Notes under the pieces: generated by a model | What the model was told of the DNA's origin: nothing | The model's database searches: none | The model's input: only the letters and a program-made list of their open reading frames with translations | Origin: Planctomycetota bacterium | GTDB taxonomy: Bacteria > Planctomycetota > Planctomycetia > Planctomycetales > Planctomycetaceae | Reading direction: 5' to 3' | Assembly (NCBI GenBank): GCA_003696385.1 | Contig: RFHO01000060.1 | Span: 1 to 35,452 of the forward strand | Length of the DNA: 35,452 nucleotides | Translations under genes and position numbers: made by a program | Shown: piece after piece, positions 27,868 to 35,452 of the stretch | Position numbering within the stretch: the stretch's first letter is position 1 | How the letters are laid out: each line of letters opens with the position of its first letter

Positions 27868-29295
27868 ATGGTCGAATGCAGCTTGAACGGATTGCTGAAC
27901 TCGGCGCATCTGCACTGGCCGGGATGGTCGGAGCTGCTACGCGTGCTCAGCTTGCGCGACTTCAACACCCGCGTGGTGATGCTGGGCACGACCTTGCTGG
28001 GCATGGCCGGAGGGTTGATCGGCACGTTCCTGTTGCTGCGCAAGCAATCGCTGGTCGGCGACGTGATCAGCCATGCGACCCTGCCGGGGATCGGGATCGC
28101 TTTTCTGGTGATGGAAGTGGCGTCGCCGGGGACGGGCAAATGGTTGCCGGGGTTGTTGCTGGGAGCGTCTGTTTCCAGCCTGTTGGGGGTGGCCTGCTTT
28201 CGGGCCGTGGTACGTTTCAGCCGCGTCAAGGACGATGCGGCGCTGGCGATCGTGCTGAGTGTCTTTTTCGGTCTGGGGATCGCGCTGTTCACCGTGATCC
28301 AGTCCGTGCCGAGCGGAAATGCGGCCGGGCTGCACCAGTTCATCTTCGGCAAGGCGGCCGCTTTGCTGCCTGAGGACGTGGCGCTGATCGCCGGCGTTTC
28401 CACGGTTGTGGTGTCGGTGACTGCGCTGCTGTTCAAGGAGCTGTTGGTGCTGAGCTTCGACTCGGGCTTCGCCGCGGCGGCGGGCTATCCGACACAGGTA
28501 TTGGACGCGGTGCTGATGCTTCTGGTCGTCGCGGTGACGGTGATCGGATTGCAGAGCGTCGGGTTGCTGCTGGTGGTGGCGATGCTGATCATTCCCGCCG
28601 CGGCCGCGCGATTCTGGGTTCAGCGGGCGCCTGCCATGGCGGTCGTCGCCGCGCTGATCGGGGGAATCGGCGCGTGGGGTGGCGTGGTGGTCAGCGCGTT
28701 GTTTCCGCGGATGGCGGCGGGGGCCATCATCGTGCTCGTGACCGCGACCATGTTCGGCGTCAGCATGCTTTTCGGTCGGCGGAACGGAGTGGTGCAGCGT
28801 TGGCGGGAGCATTTCTGGCTGCGTGCGCGGACCGAACGCGAACACCTGTTGCGGGCGTTTTTCGAGCTGGTCGAGGCACGTGATCCAAACGCCGTCCGGT
28901 GGGCCGGCTTGGAGCCGATGGCGGACGAGACGGCGGTATCCGTCGGCGAACTGGTCAGCAAACGCCGCTGGACGCGGCGGAAGGTGATGCGACTGATCCG
29001 CCGGGCGATCCGGGAGGGATTGGTCCAGGCCACGTCCGGAGGGCGGTTCCGGCTGACGCGCCGCGGATTGGCGGAAGCCCGCCGGGTCGTGCGGAACCAT
29101 CGGTTGTGGGAGCTGTATCTGATCCGCCACGCCGATCTGGCGCCGGCTCTGGTCGACCGCAGCGCGGACGCGATCGAACACGTCCTCAGTCCGGAGATCG
29201 TCGACGAACTGGCGGCCGAGTTGCAGGAGCAGTATCCGTACCTGGCCGTTCCGCCGAGTCCGCACGCCACCGGTCCGGCCGCCGGCGACGGGTGA
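27868..29295 (+). CDS. Metal ABC transporter permease (ABC-3 type) with C-terminal DtxR/MntR-like regulatory domain
   Basis: ABC-3 permease 'LGTTLLGMAGGLIGTFLLLRKQSLVGDVISHATLPGIGIAFL' ... 'LQSVGLLLVVAMLIIPAAAARFWV'; C-term 'TEREHLLRAFFELVE...VSVGELVSKRRWTRRKVMRLIRRAIREGLVQ..GGRFRLTRRGLAEARRVVRNHRLWELYLIRHADLAPALVDRSADAIEHVLSPEIVDELAAEL'. Start may instead be GTG 27706. Confidence 0.9.
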   Translation: MVECSLNGLLNSAHLHWPGWSELLRVLSLRDFNTRVVMLGTTLLGMAGGLIGTFLLLRKQSLVGDVISHATLPGIGIAFLVMEVASPGTGKWLPGLLLGASVSSLLGVACFRAVVRFSRVKDDAALAIVLSVFFGLGIALFTVIQSVPSGNAAGLHQFIFGKAAALLPEDVALIAGVSTVVVSVTALLFKELLVLSFDSGFAAAAGYPTQVLDAVLMLLVVAVTVIGLQSVGLLLVVAMLIIPAAAARFWVQRAPAMAVVAALIGGIGAWGGVVVSALFPRMAAGAIIVLVTATMFGVSMLFGRRNGVVQRWREHFWLRARTEREHLLRAFFELVEARDPNAVRWAGLEPMADETAVSVGELVSKRRWTRRKVMRLIRRAIREGLVQATSGGRFRLTRRGLAEARRVVRNHRLWELYLIRHADLAPALVDRSADAIEHVLSPEIVDELAAELQEQYPYLAVPPSPHATGPAAGDG

Positions 29296-29310
29296 GAGGC
29301 ACCATCGGTT

Positions 29311-31830
29311 TTACGTTCCACGTTCGGCGTCACACCGCAGTGACCAGTGGAAGCGGCAACGGCCGCGGCCGTCGGGCTGCAGAGGCCAGCGAGCCACCAC
29401 CGCCGCGCTCTGCTGCACCAGTTCGTAGCCCGATTCCGAGCCGTTGACCGTGCAGATCGGGAAGGTCCACCAGGTGCATGCCGGCCGTGCGACGAAGTTC
29501 AAGCGCAGCCCCAGCCACTCGTCGACGACGGACAGCGAGCGTTCATCGGAAGTGCTGGTGACCGCGTGCAGGCGTCCCAATTTGCGGTCGCGGCACAGGA
29601 AGTAGCGGTCGTCCGCGTCTGCCGCCAGCCCGGCAATGTGGAATTCCACGGCGAACGCGAATTCCGGTTCCGCCGGCAGCCCATCGAGAGTATAGGTGAC
29701 GTCGATTCGCTCCGGCCGATCGATGCGCAGCTCGAGCCGTTTGGTGACACCGACCATGGCGTCGGCCACCGGTCCCGCCGCCCGCAGTCGCACACGCAAC
29801 ACGCCCCGCCGTGCGTCTTCCGTGACCGCGAGAACGCGGTATGGGGCCGTGGCGAAGCCACCCAGCGTCCGCCGCCCGCGCTGCAGGTCGCGTGCGGTCG
29901 CGTCGGGCGTGAGAAAATGGTCCACCAATCCTTTGCGACGCCAGCGATCGTAGACCAACCAGCGGTCCAGATCGGGGCGCTTCAGACGAACCGCTTCATG
30001 AATGCTCGCGACACCGGCACCGCTGCGGGACGCCGATCGCTCCGCAGCGCCGGGGGCCTCGGACGAGGCCGATACTCCGGCTCGACCCGTGGTGCGCGGG
30101 AGCGCGGACTCCCGTCCCGCCTGCGCGTCCCCGTCGTCGTGGCGGGCGTCCGCCCGCTGCGGATTGGCTTCGGTCGCTCGCTCTGCGGCCTTCGGATTCC
30201 GCGGGACGGCTTCCTCGCGGCGCAAGCGGCGGCATGCCATGCGGACTTCTTCGTGGTAGGCCTCGGGACGGCGGTCCATCGTGGCCAGCACATTGTAGGC
30301 GAGCGGTATCAGATCCAGTTCCGTCAGTTGGCCTCCCCGATGGGGCACCAGGAACAGATCCAACGCGGGAGTGCGGAGCCGGATTTCCTCGCGTCCGTCC
30401 GCATCGAAATCACCCTGGACGGCTCCGAATGACGGCAACGAGGCGGTGTCGGCCGCCGCGCCGGCGACCGTCTCGGGCGCCGCCGGCCGACTTGTGGCGG
30501 AGCGGCGTGCCGGTGAATGTTCGACCGCGGACAGATCGCCGCAGGGCGGGACGGAGCACCGGTCGGCCTGGCCTCGCAGTCCGCGGTACCAGCGGTCCAG
30601 ACACTCTTCGGCACGAATCAGATGGTGATACACGGCAGAGCGGAGAAAGGGGAGGTACAGTCCGCCGAAGGCGCCGTGCCAGTACGGGCAATTGCATTGC
30701 GCCTGATAGAGGTGATCGCGTGCGGCGTCGAGCTCGTCGGGAAGCGGCGGTGCCTGACGGAGGTCCACCTGGAGTCCGCGGGCCGCTGCGTGGAGCCGTT
30801 GGCTGACAAGCATCATGCGGCAGTACATCTCGTTCGCTTCGTCGTAGCGGCGGCGGAAGTTGCGCCACGAGGCACCGCGGAGCAGTTGCGGCAGACGCCC
30901 GGCGAGCGGAGAGTCCCGCAGTGCGGCCGCCAGGCGTTTCTGCTCCAGTTGCAGTTCCGGCGGCAAGGCCCATTCGGTCATCTCGCGATAGCTGCATTCG
31001 GGCAATTGCACCCGCCCGGCCGGTGGTTCCGTGTCGACCACGTCGCACAGTCGCACCGTCTGCAGCCAGTCGGCATTGTCCTGCAACGCGCGGAAGAAGC
31101 GCCGGAGCCAGCCGCGCTGGTAGACGTGCTGTTTCGTTCCCGGCCAGGTCCCGAACTTTTCGCCGTCGTCGCCGAAGACAACCGTGGCTCCCGGATGACG
31201 CCGCGCGATTCGTCGCAAAAAGCGGATCGTGCGGCCCACGGAGCGGAACGGAATCAGGTAGCGCAGCCGTTCGTTTCCGGGAAACACACGCAGGGTGTGT
31301 CCCTGGTCCTCGGTGAGGAAATGGCCGAAGAGTTCTTCGGCGGGCACGCCCGTGGAGAGAAAGTGATGATCGTCCAGGATCGTGTACTCGATGCCGGCCT
31401 GTGCGAGGTCCCCGGTGAAGCACGGTTCCCAGACACGCTCGGGAGTCCACATTCCGCGGATCCGGGTGCCGAACACGTCCGCGAGCCGGCGGGTGTAGCG
31501 GCGGATCTGGCCGATGCGGTCGCGGCGGGGGATTCCGGCGAGGATCGGCTCGTACTGCGGACCGCCCAAGACCTCAATGCGGCCGCTGTCGATCAGCCGC
31601 CGCACGCGATCGACGTAATCGGCCGCGTGGGCGAGCAACCACTCCAAGAGGCTCCCCGAGATGTGCAGGGACATGCGCAGCGGCGCGTGTCGCTCGAACA
31701 AGTCCAGGAACGGGCGGTAGCTGTCTTCGCAAGCCTGGCGGACGACGAAATCGAAATTGCCGATCGGCTGGTGATTGTGGATGACCAGTGCCAGCTTCAG
31801 GCGGTTTCCGTTCCTTGCGGGGCGGCTCAT
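29311..31830 (-). CDS. Glycoside hydrolase family 57 (alpha-amylase / 4-alpha-glucanotransferase type) with C-terminal DUF1926-like domain
   Basis: 'LALVIHNHQPIGNFDFV', 'GGPQYEPILAGIP', nucleophile region 'GMWTPERVWEP', acid/base region 'VVFGDDGEKFGTWPG', 'AQCNCPYWHGAFGGLYLPFLR'. ATG at 31830 (M92 of the longer listed ORF). Confidence 0.93.
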   Translation of the reverse strand: MSRPARNGNRLKLALVIHNHQPIGNFDFVVRQACEDSYRPFLDLFERHAPLRMSLHISGSLLEWLLAHAADYVDRVRRLIDSGRIEVLGGPQYEPILAGIPRRDRIGQIRRYTRRLADVFGTRIRGMWTPERVWEPCFTGDLAQAGIEYTILDDHHFLSTGVPAEELFGHFLTEDQGHTLRVFPGNERLRYLIPFRSVGRTIRFLRRIARRHPGATVVFGDDGEKFGTWPGTKQHVYQRGWLRRFFRALQDNADWLQTVRLCDVVDTEPPAGRVQLPECSYREMTEWALPPELQLEQKRLAAALRDSPLAGRLPQLLRGASWRNFRRRYDEANEMYCRMMLVSQRLHAAARGLQVDLRQAPPLPDELDAARDHLYQAQCNCPYWHGAFGGLYLPFLRSAVYHHLIRAEECLDRWYRGLRGQADRCSVPPCGDLSAVEHSPARRSATSRPAAPETVAGAAADTASLPSFGAVQGDFDADGREEIRLRTPALDLFLVPHRGGQLTELDLIPLAYNVLATMDRRPEAYHEEVRMACRRLRREEAVPRNPKAAERATEANPQRADARHDDGDAQAGRESALPRTTGRAGVSASSEAPGAAERSASRSGAGVASIHEAVRLKRPDLDRWLVYDRWRRKGLVDHFLTPDATARDLQRGRRTLGGFATAPYRVLAVTEDARRGVLRVRLRAAGPVADAMVGVTKRLELRIDRPERIDVTYTLDGLPAEPEFAFAVEFHIAGLAADADDRYFLCRDRKLGRLHAVTSTSDERSLSVVDEWLGLRLNFVARPACTWWTFPICTVNGSESGYELVQQSAAVVARWPLQPDGRGRCRFHWSLRCDAERGT

Positions 31831-31957
31831 CGGATGCGGGACCTCCCTGTCGGCGGGAATGCGATTTCGACGCCGGACACCCCCCAGCGCGCGGGTTGAT
31901 CTCGGGCGCATGTCGCCGGGAGTTTGGCGATTTTGCCCTCCGACGCTGTTCGGATGT

Positions 31958-31985
31958 TTGACAGGCCCATGGCTCGTTCTAGGTT
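31958..31985 (+). promoter_or_regulatory. Candidate sigma70-like promoter (TTGACA-N16-TAGGTT) upstream of pilin ORF
   Basis: Perfect TTGACA at 31958-31963, weak -10 TAGGTT at 31980-31985, in the divergent GH57/pilin intergenic region. Confidence 0.3.
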
Positions 31986-32187
31986 CGAGAAAAGTCGCGG
32001 ACATTGCGCGCAGCACACCGCAGTGCTTGCACGGAGGCGGTACGCGGGCAACGGCGACGCCATCGGCTGGTCGCGGACGGCGGCCGGGCGACCGGGCGGC
32101 CAAGGCTGATTCCGGACGGGGCGGCGCACGGACGGCGACACGGGAGCTGCACGCGTCATGTGACCGTCACCCCTGGGAGAACGCAGC

Positions 32188-32490
32188 ATGCTACAACGTC
32201 CTGATGGTCACGGCGAGATCGAAGCGGCCCGGCGGGCGACGCAGCAGTCGAAGGCCGTTGCGGTGGCGAGAAGGTTCGATTGGTTGCCGGCCGGGATTCG
32301 AACCGGCGATCACGGAGAAATCTCCGCTCTCCTCCGCTTCATTTGCGAAGACTCGGGTCCGACCGCAGTGGAGTACGCCGTGATGCTGATGATGATCATC
32401 TCGGTGTGCGTCGGAGCGATCGGGGCAATCGGAACCCTGGCCGACGGTTTCTTCACGGACGCCAAGCAGACGTTCGGCAGCGCCGACTGA
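32188..32490 (+). CDS. Flp/type IVb pilin-like protein (start uncertain)
   Basis: 'LLRFICEDSGPTAVEYAVMLMMIISVCVGAIGAIGTLADGFFTDAKQTF' matches the Flp pilin processing site and hydrophobic N-terminus. ATG 32188 is preceded by GGGAGAACGCAGC but gives a long leader. Confidence 0.75.
   Translation: MLQRPDGHGEIEAARRATQQSKAVAVARRFDWLPAGIRTGDHGEISALLRFICEDSGPTAVEYAVMLMMIISVCVGAIGAIGTLADGFFTDAKQTFGSAD
32281..32310 (-). pseudogene. tRNA 3'-end-like fragment (T-arm plus CCA), not a complete tRNA
   Basis: Minus strand: ...atcGCCGGTTCGAATCCCGGCCGGCAACCA. Contains GGTTCGAATCCC and terminal CCA; no matching 5' acceptor strand within ~90 nt, and the T stem pairs fully only with an 8-nt loop. Confidence 0.4.
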
Positions 32491-32535
32491 TGCGGGTCTT
32501 GTTCGGTGGGCTGCAGGCGACGACAATGCATCCGG

Positions 32536-32563
32536 CGGGCCGTGAGTGACGCCCGGTTTTTTT
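32536..32563 (+). terminator. Rho-independent terminator after the pilin gene
   Basis: CGGGC-cgtgagtgac-GCCCG-g-TTTTTTT: 5-bp GC stem (extendable with a bulge) followed by seven T residues, 46 bp after the pilin stop. Confidence 0.65.
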
Positions 32564-32684
32564 CGGACTGCGAGGGCACCGCCGCGAGTCGCCTCGGGGC
32601 GGCGGAGCGGCGCACGGCGGCCGGATGCCGCCGTTGACGGGCGTTGAAGTCGTTTGGTCGGCGATTCCGTTGCGAGCGGCCCGC

Positions 32685-34442
32685 ATGTCCAGCAAACGAT
32701 TCGGTCCCTTCGAACTGCACGAACGCCTGGGCGCCGGCGGCATGGGCGTGGTGTACCGTGCGGTACACCGGCCCAGTGGTCGCGAGGTGGCTCTGAAGAT
32801 TCTTCCGCCGGCTCTGTCGGCGAATCGGAAGCTGGTCGCGCGGTTCGAGCGCGAAATGGCGATCCTCAAGAAGCTGGATCACCCCAACATCACCCGGTAT
32901 TACGGCGGAGGAAGAATCGACGGCCACCAGTTCTATGCCATGCAGTTGATGCGCGGCGGAACGCTCGAAGACGAACTGAAACGCAAGGGCCGGCTGACCT
33001 GGGAACAGACCATCGACTACGGCATTCAGATCTGCGCCGCGCTCGATCACGCTCATAGCCATGGCATCATCCACCGCGACCTGAAGCCCGCCAACCTGTT
33101 CCTGACCGAGGACAGGCGTCTGGTGCTCGGTGACTTCGGGATCGCCCGCGACACCGACGCGACGGCACTGACCGCCGCGGGCTACACGGTCGGAACCTAC
33201 GCGTACATGGCTCCCGAACAGATCACCGGCAAGGTTCCCGTTTCGCCGAAGACCGATCTTTATGCCCTGGGCTGCGTCCTGTTCGAGATGCTCACCGGGC
33301 GGCCACCGTTCCAGGGCCAGACGCAGCCCGAGCTGCTCTACCAGCACGTCCACAAGAAGCCGCCGCGCGTGGCGGAGTTTGCCTTCGACTGTCCCGTCTG
33401 GCTGGAAGACCTGGTTCTGCAACTGCTGGCGAAGGATCCCCAGGACCGCCCGCACGATGCCCCGTTCGTCGAAATGAAATTGCGGGAAGTGCCGCAGAAG
33501 GTGGCCGAACAGACCAGCCTCACACAGCACGTCGCCCAGGGCGGGGCCACCGTCGTCGCACGCAAGACCGACGCAGAACAGCTCAAGCGCTCGCTGAAAC
33601 GCAGGAAGAAGAAACGCTCTCCGGATCAGCCGTTCTATGAGCGAACCTGGTTTCTGGCGACGTGCCTGGCCGCCGTGCTGGCTCTGGCGGCGTGGATGCT
33701 GCGTCCCGCCAGCGAAGAGGAGCTGTTCCGTCAGGCCGAACGGCTGATGGCCACGGACGACCCGCTCAAGTGGCAGGAGGCACGCGATCGGTATCTGCTG
33801 GAACTGCTCGAGCGTTTTCCGGGTGGCCAATATGCCGACCGCGCGCAGGAGTATCTCGACCGGCTGGCCGCCTATCAGGCCGAACGCCGTGCCATGCTCA
33901 ACATCCGCCTCGGTCGCGCGCCGCAGTCCGAAGGCGAACGACTGTTCGTCCGCGGCTATCGGTACGAGCAGTTCGGCGACCGGCTGAGTGCCCTGGAACA
34001 CTACCGCAGCATGGTCCGCCTGCTCACGCAACCGGACGGCCGTGCCGGTTCGAAAAACGCATCGGACTCCGCCGGTACGCTGTCGGAGGCGGACCGGGCA
34101 TTCGTGGCGCTCGCGAGGCAGCGGATTCACGAAATCGAAACCGCCGGTGACCTGACCGACCGTGCCACGCTGCTCAATCAGGCGCTCGCGCGGGCCGACG
34201 AACTGTGGCAACAGGGGCAGACTCTGAAGGCGCGGGAGATCTGGAACAGCATCATCACGCTTTATGGTGACAACCGCGAATTCCAGGCGCAGGTCGACCG
34301 GGCCCGCGCCGCTCTCGACGGCGAACGCGCGCCCGGTGCGCTGTCCTCCGACTCCGGACAATCACGGTTCGTACCGCGCTTTCGCCCTCTGCGCGAAAAC
34401 GTCACGTTCTCGGAATCTGCCCGGAAGCCGACGCGTCCCTAG
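32685..34442 (+). CDS. Serine/threonine protein kinase with C-terminal TM helix and TPR-like extracytoplasmic region
   Basis: 'LGAGGMGVVYRAVHRPSGREVALKIL', 'HGIIHRDLKPANLFLTEDRRLVLGDFGIARD', 'GTYAYMAPEQITGKVPVSPKTDLYALGCVLFEMLTGRPPF'; TM 'FLATCLAAVLALAAWML'. Confidence 0.95.
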   Translation: MSSKRFGPFELHERLGAGGMGVVYRAVHRPSGREVALKILPPALSANRKLVARFEREMAILKKLDHPNITRYYGGGRIDGHQFYAMQLMRGGTLEDELKRKGRLTWEQTIDYGIQICAALDHAHSHGIIHRDLKPANLFLTEDRRLVLGDFGIARDTDATALTAAGYTVGTYAYMAPEQITGKVPVSPKTDLYALGCVLFEMLTGRPPFQGQTQPELLYQHVHKKPPRVAEFAFDCPVWLEDLVLQLLAKDPQDRPHDAPFVEMKLREVPQKVAEQTSLTQHVAQGGATVVARKTDAEQLKRSLKRRKKKRSPDQPFYERTWFLATCLAAVLALAAWMLRPASEEELFRQAERLMATDDPLKWQEARDRYLLELLERFPGGQYADRAQEYLDRLAAYQAERRAMLNIRLGRAPQSEGERLFVRGYRYEQFGDRLSALEHYRSMVRLLTQPDGRAGSKNASDSAGTLSEADRAFVALARQRIHEIETAGDLTDRATLLNQALARADELWQQGQTLKAREIWNSIITLYGDNREFQAQVDRARAALDGERAPGALSSDSGQSRFVPRFRPLRENVTFSESARKPTRP

Positions 34443-34730
34443 CGGCATCGCGTCGGAAACACGGCCGAGCGTCTCTGTCACGCGGTCCGGCATCTGCTGG
34501 TGAGAGCCGCGGGGTGCATCCGCTGGCACGCAATGCGTCCACGCAGCTATGCTGGCGCCTGCTTGCCGTTGACCGTCGCGTCCGACCGGGCAGTCGTTCA
34601 TCATGGCGCATCGGCGAGGGAATGAACGGGTCGGTCGACCGAGCCGTCGCTTCACGAAACGACGGCGCGTGGCGTGAGGCTCACCAGTGCCGCCCGGACG
34701 TCTTTCTTTCAAACCGGGAGTACTCGACCG

Positions 34731-35452
34731 ATGAGGACTGCGCACGTTCTGGCGATCGCTTTCGGTCTGTTCGCGATGCCCATGGCACGGGTCCATGCGG
34801 AATACAAGGAGGTCATGGACCCGAACGGTTTGACGAAGAACCTGCGAACGGACTACGGGCTTGTCGACGACGGCGGCAGATCGGATCAGAGCGCGGTCGT
34901 GCAGAAGGCCATCGATGCCGTGGCCGCATCCGGCGGAGGCCGTCTGATCCTTCCGCGAGGCACGTACCGCTTCGCCGGGATCTACCTCAGGTCCAACGTG
35001 CACCTGCTCGTCGAAGGCGGAACGGTCATCAAGCCCCAGTGGCCCGCCGGGACGAAGGCCGTCGTTTTCCTGCTGGACGCGCAGCCGCCTGCCGATCGCA
35101 AGCGGGCGCGGCAGCACGAGCGCGATTTCATCGAGAACGTCAGCATCCGTGGTCTGCGGGGGCGGTTCGTCGTCGACTATTCCGACCGGAAACCTCGCAG
35201 AGGTGAAGGGATCCGGGCCGTTCTGTGCCGCATGGTGCGGAACTTTCTGATCGCCGACATGGACGTTCTGGACAACGCCACGACCTACTGTGGCATCACG
35301 CTCGCGCCGACGCGGTCGACCCGGGACGACGTTGACGAATGGGAGGTGACGCGGCCGACGAACGGCACCATCCGGAACTGCCGGATTTTCAATGCCAGTC
35401 CGGGGTACGGCCTGGTCCAACCGCACGGCGCGCAGTCGGTGCACTTCGAGGA
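34731..35452 (+). CDS. Secreted right-handed beta-helix (pectate lyase-3 / GH28-type) protein, 3' truncated by window end
   Basis: Own translation from ATG 34731: MRTAHVLAIAFGLFAMPMARVHAEYKEVMDPNGLTKNLRTDYGLVDDGGRSDQSAVVQKAIDAVAASGGGRLILPRGTYRFAGIYLRSNVHLLVEGGTVIKPQ...NGTIRNCRIFNASPGYGLVQPHGAQSVHFE; open to the window edge, hence missing from the ORF track. Confidence 0.85.
   Translation, partial: MRTAHVLAIAFGLFAMPMARVHAEYKEVMDPNGLTKNLRTDYGLVDDGGRSDQSAVVQKAIDAVAASGGGRLILPRGTYRFAGIYLRSNVHLLVEGGTVIKPQWPAGTKAVVFLLDAQPPADRKRARQHERDFIENVSIRGLRGRFVVDYSDRKPRRGEGIRAVLCRMVRNFLIADMDVLDNATTYCGITLAPTRSTRDDVDEWEVTRPTNGTIRNCRIFNASPGYGLVQPHGAQSVHFE

Noticed and set aside
27937-29265. 442-aa minus-strand ORF
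   Set aside because: Antisense to the ABC permease; His/Asp/Gln-rich shadow.
32281-32371. Complete minus-strand tRNA gene
   Set aside because: No 5' acceptor strand pairing with CCGGCA(A), no convincing D-arm or 7-nt anticodon loop, and the pilin coding region continues through the area; only a 3'-end-like fragment is supported.
32310-34361. 683-aa minus-strand ORF
   Set aside because: Antisense to an unmistakable Ser/Thr kinase.

Overview
High-GC bacterial chromosomal window. Domain content (alpha-2-macroglobulin, FG-GAP/UnbV, 'DPYHKWLGIP' J-like protein, 'GPTAVEYAVML' Flp pilin, Ser/Thr kinase with C-terminal TM) suggests a Planctomycetota genome; this is inference only. I support 17 probable CDS plus one weaker small ORF: a 5'-truncated NnrS-like membrane protein; a REC-HPt protein (-); a ~2000-aa thioester alpha-2-macroglobulin; an ECF sigma factor; a HIT protein; a DUF3500-like protein; a class I/II aminotransferase; a J-like/TM/PEGA-like/basic-tail protein; an anti-sigma-like/TM/FecR-like protein; a large TPR-like protein; an FG-GAP/ASPIC-UnbV protein; an M28 peptidase with PDZ (-); a Mn/Zn-type ABC cassette (SBP, ATPase, permease) whose permease carries a C-terminal DtxR/MntR-like domain; a GH57 enzyme (-); a Flp-type pilin; a Ser/Thr kinase; and a 3'-truncated beta-helix protein running off the right edge, which is absent from the ORF track. 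Most interesting points: the permease-DtxR fusion together with an AT-rich TTTTGA-N4-TCAAAA inverted repeat upstream of its operon; the thioester A2M directly upstream of an ECF sigma gene; the anti-sigma-like and J/PEGA membrane proteins in a co-directional cluster; a tRNA 3'-end-like relic inside the leader of the pilin ORF; and a possible small zinc-ribbon ORF at 2705-2998. No CRISPR array, rRNA, transposase or complete tRNA was recognised. All family calls are by eye from motifs; no database search was run.
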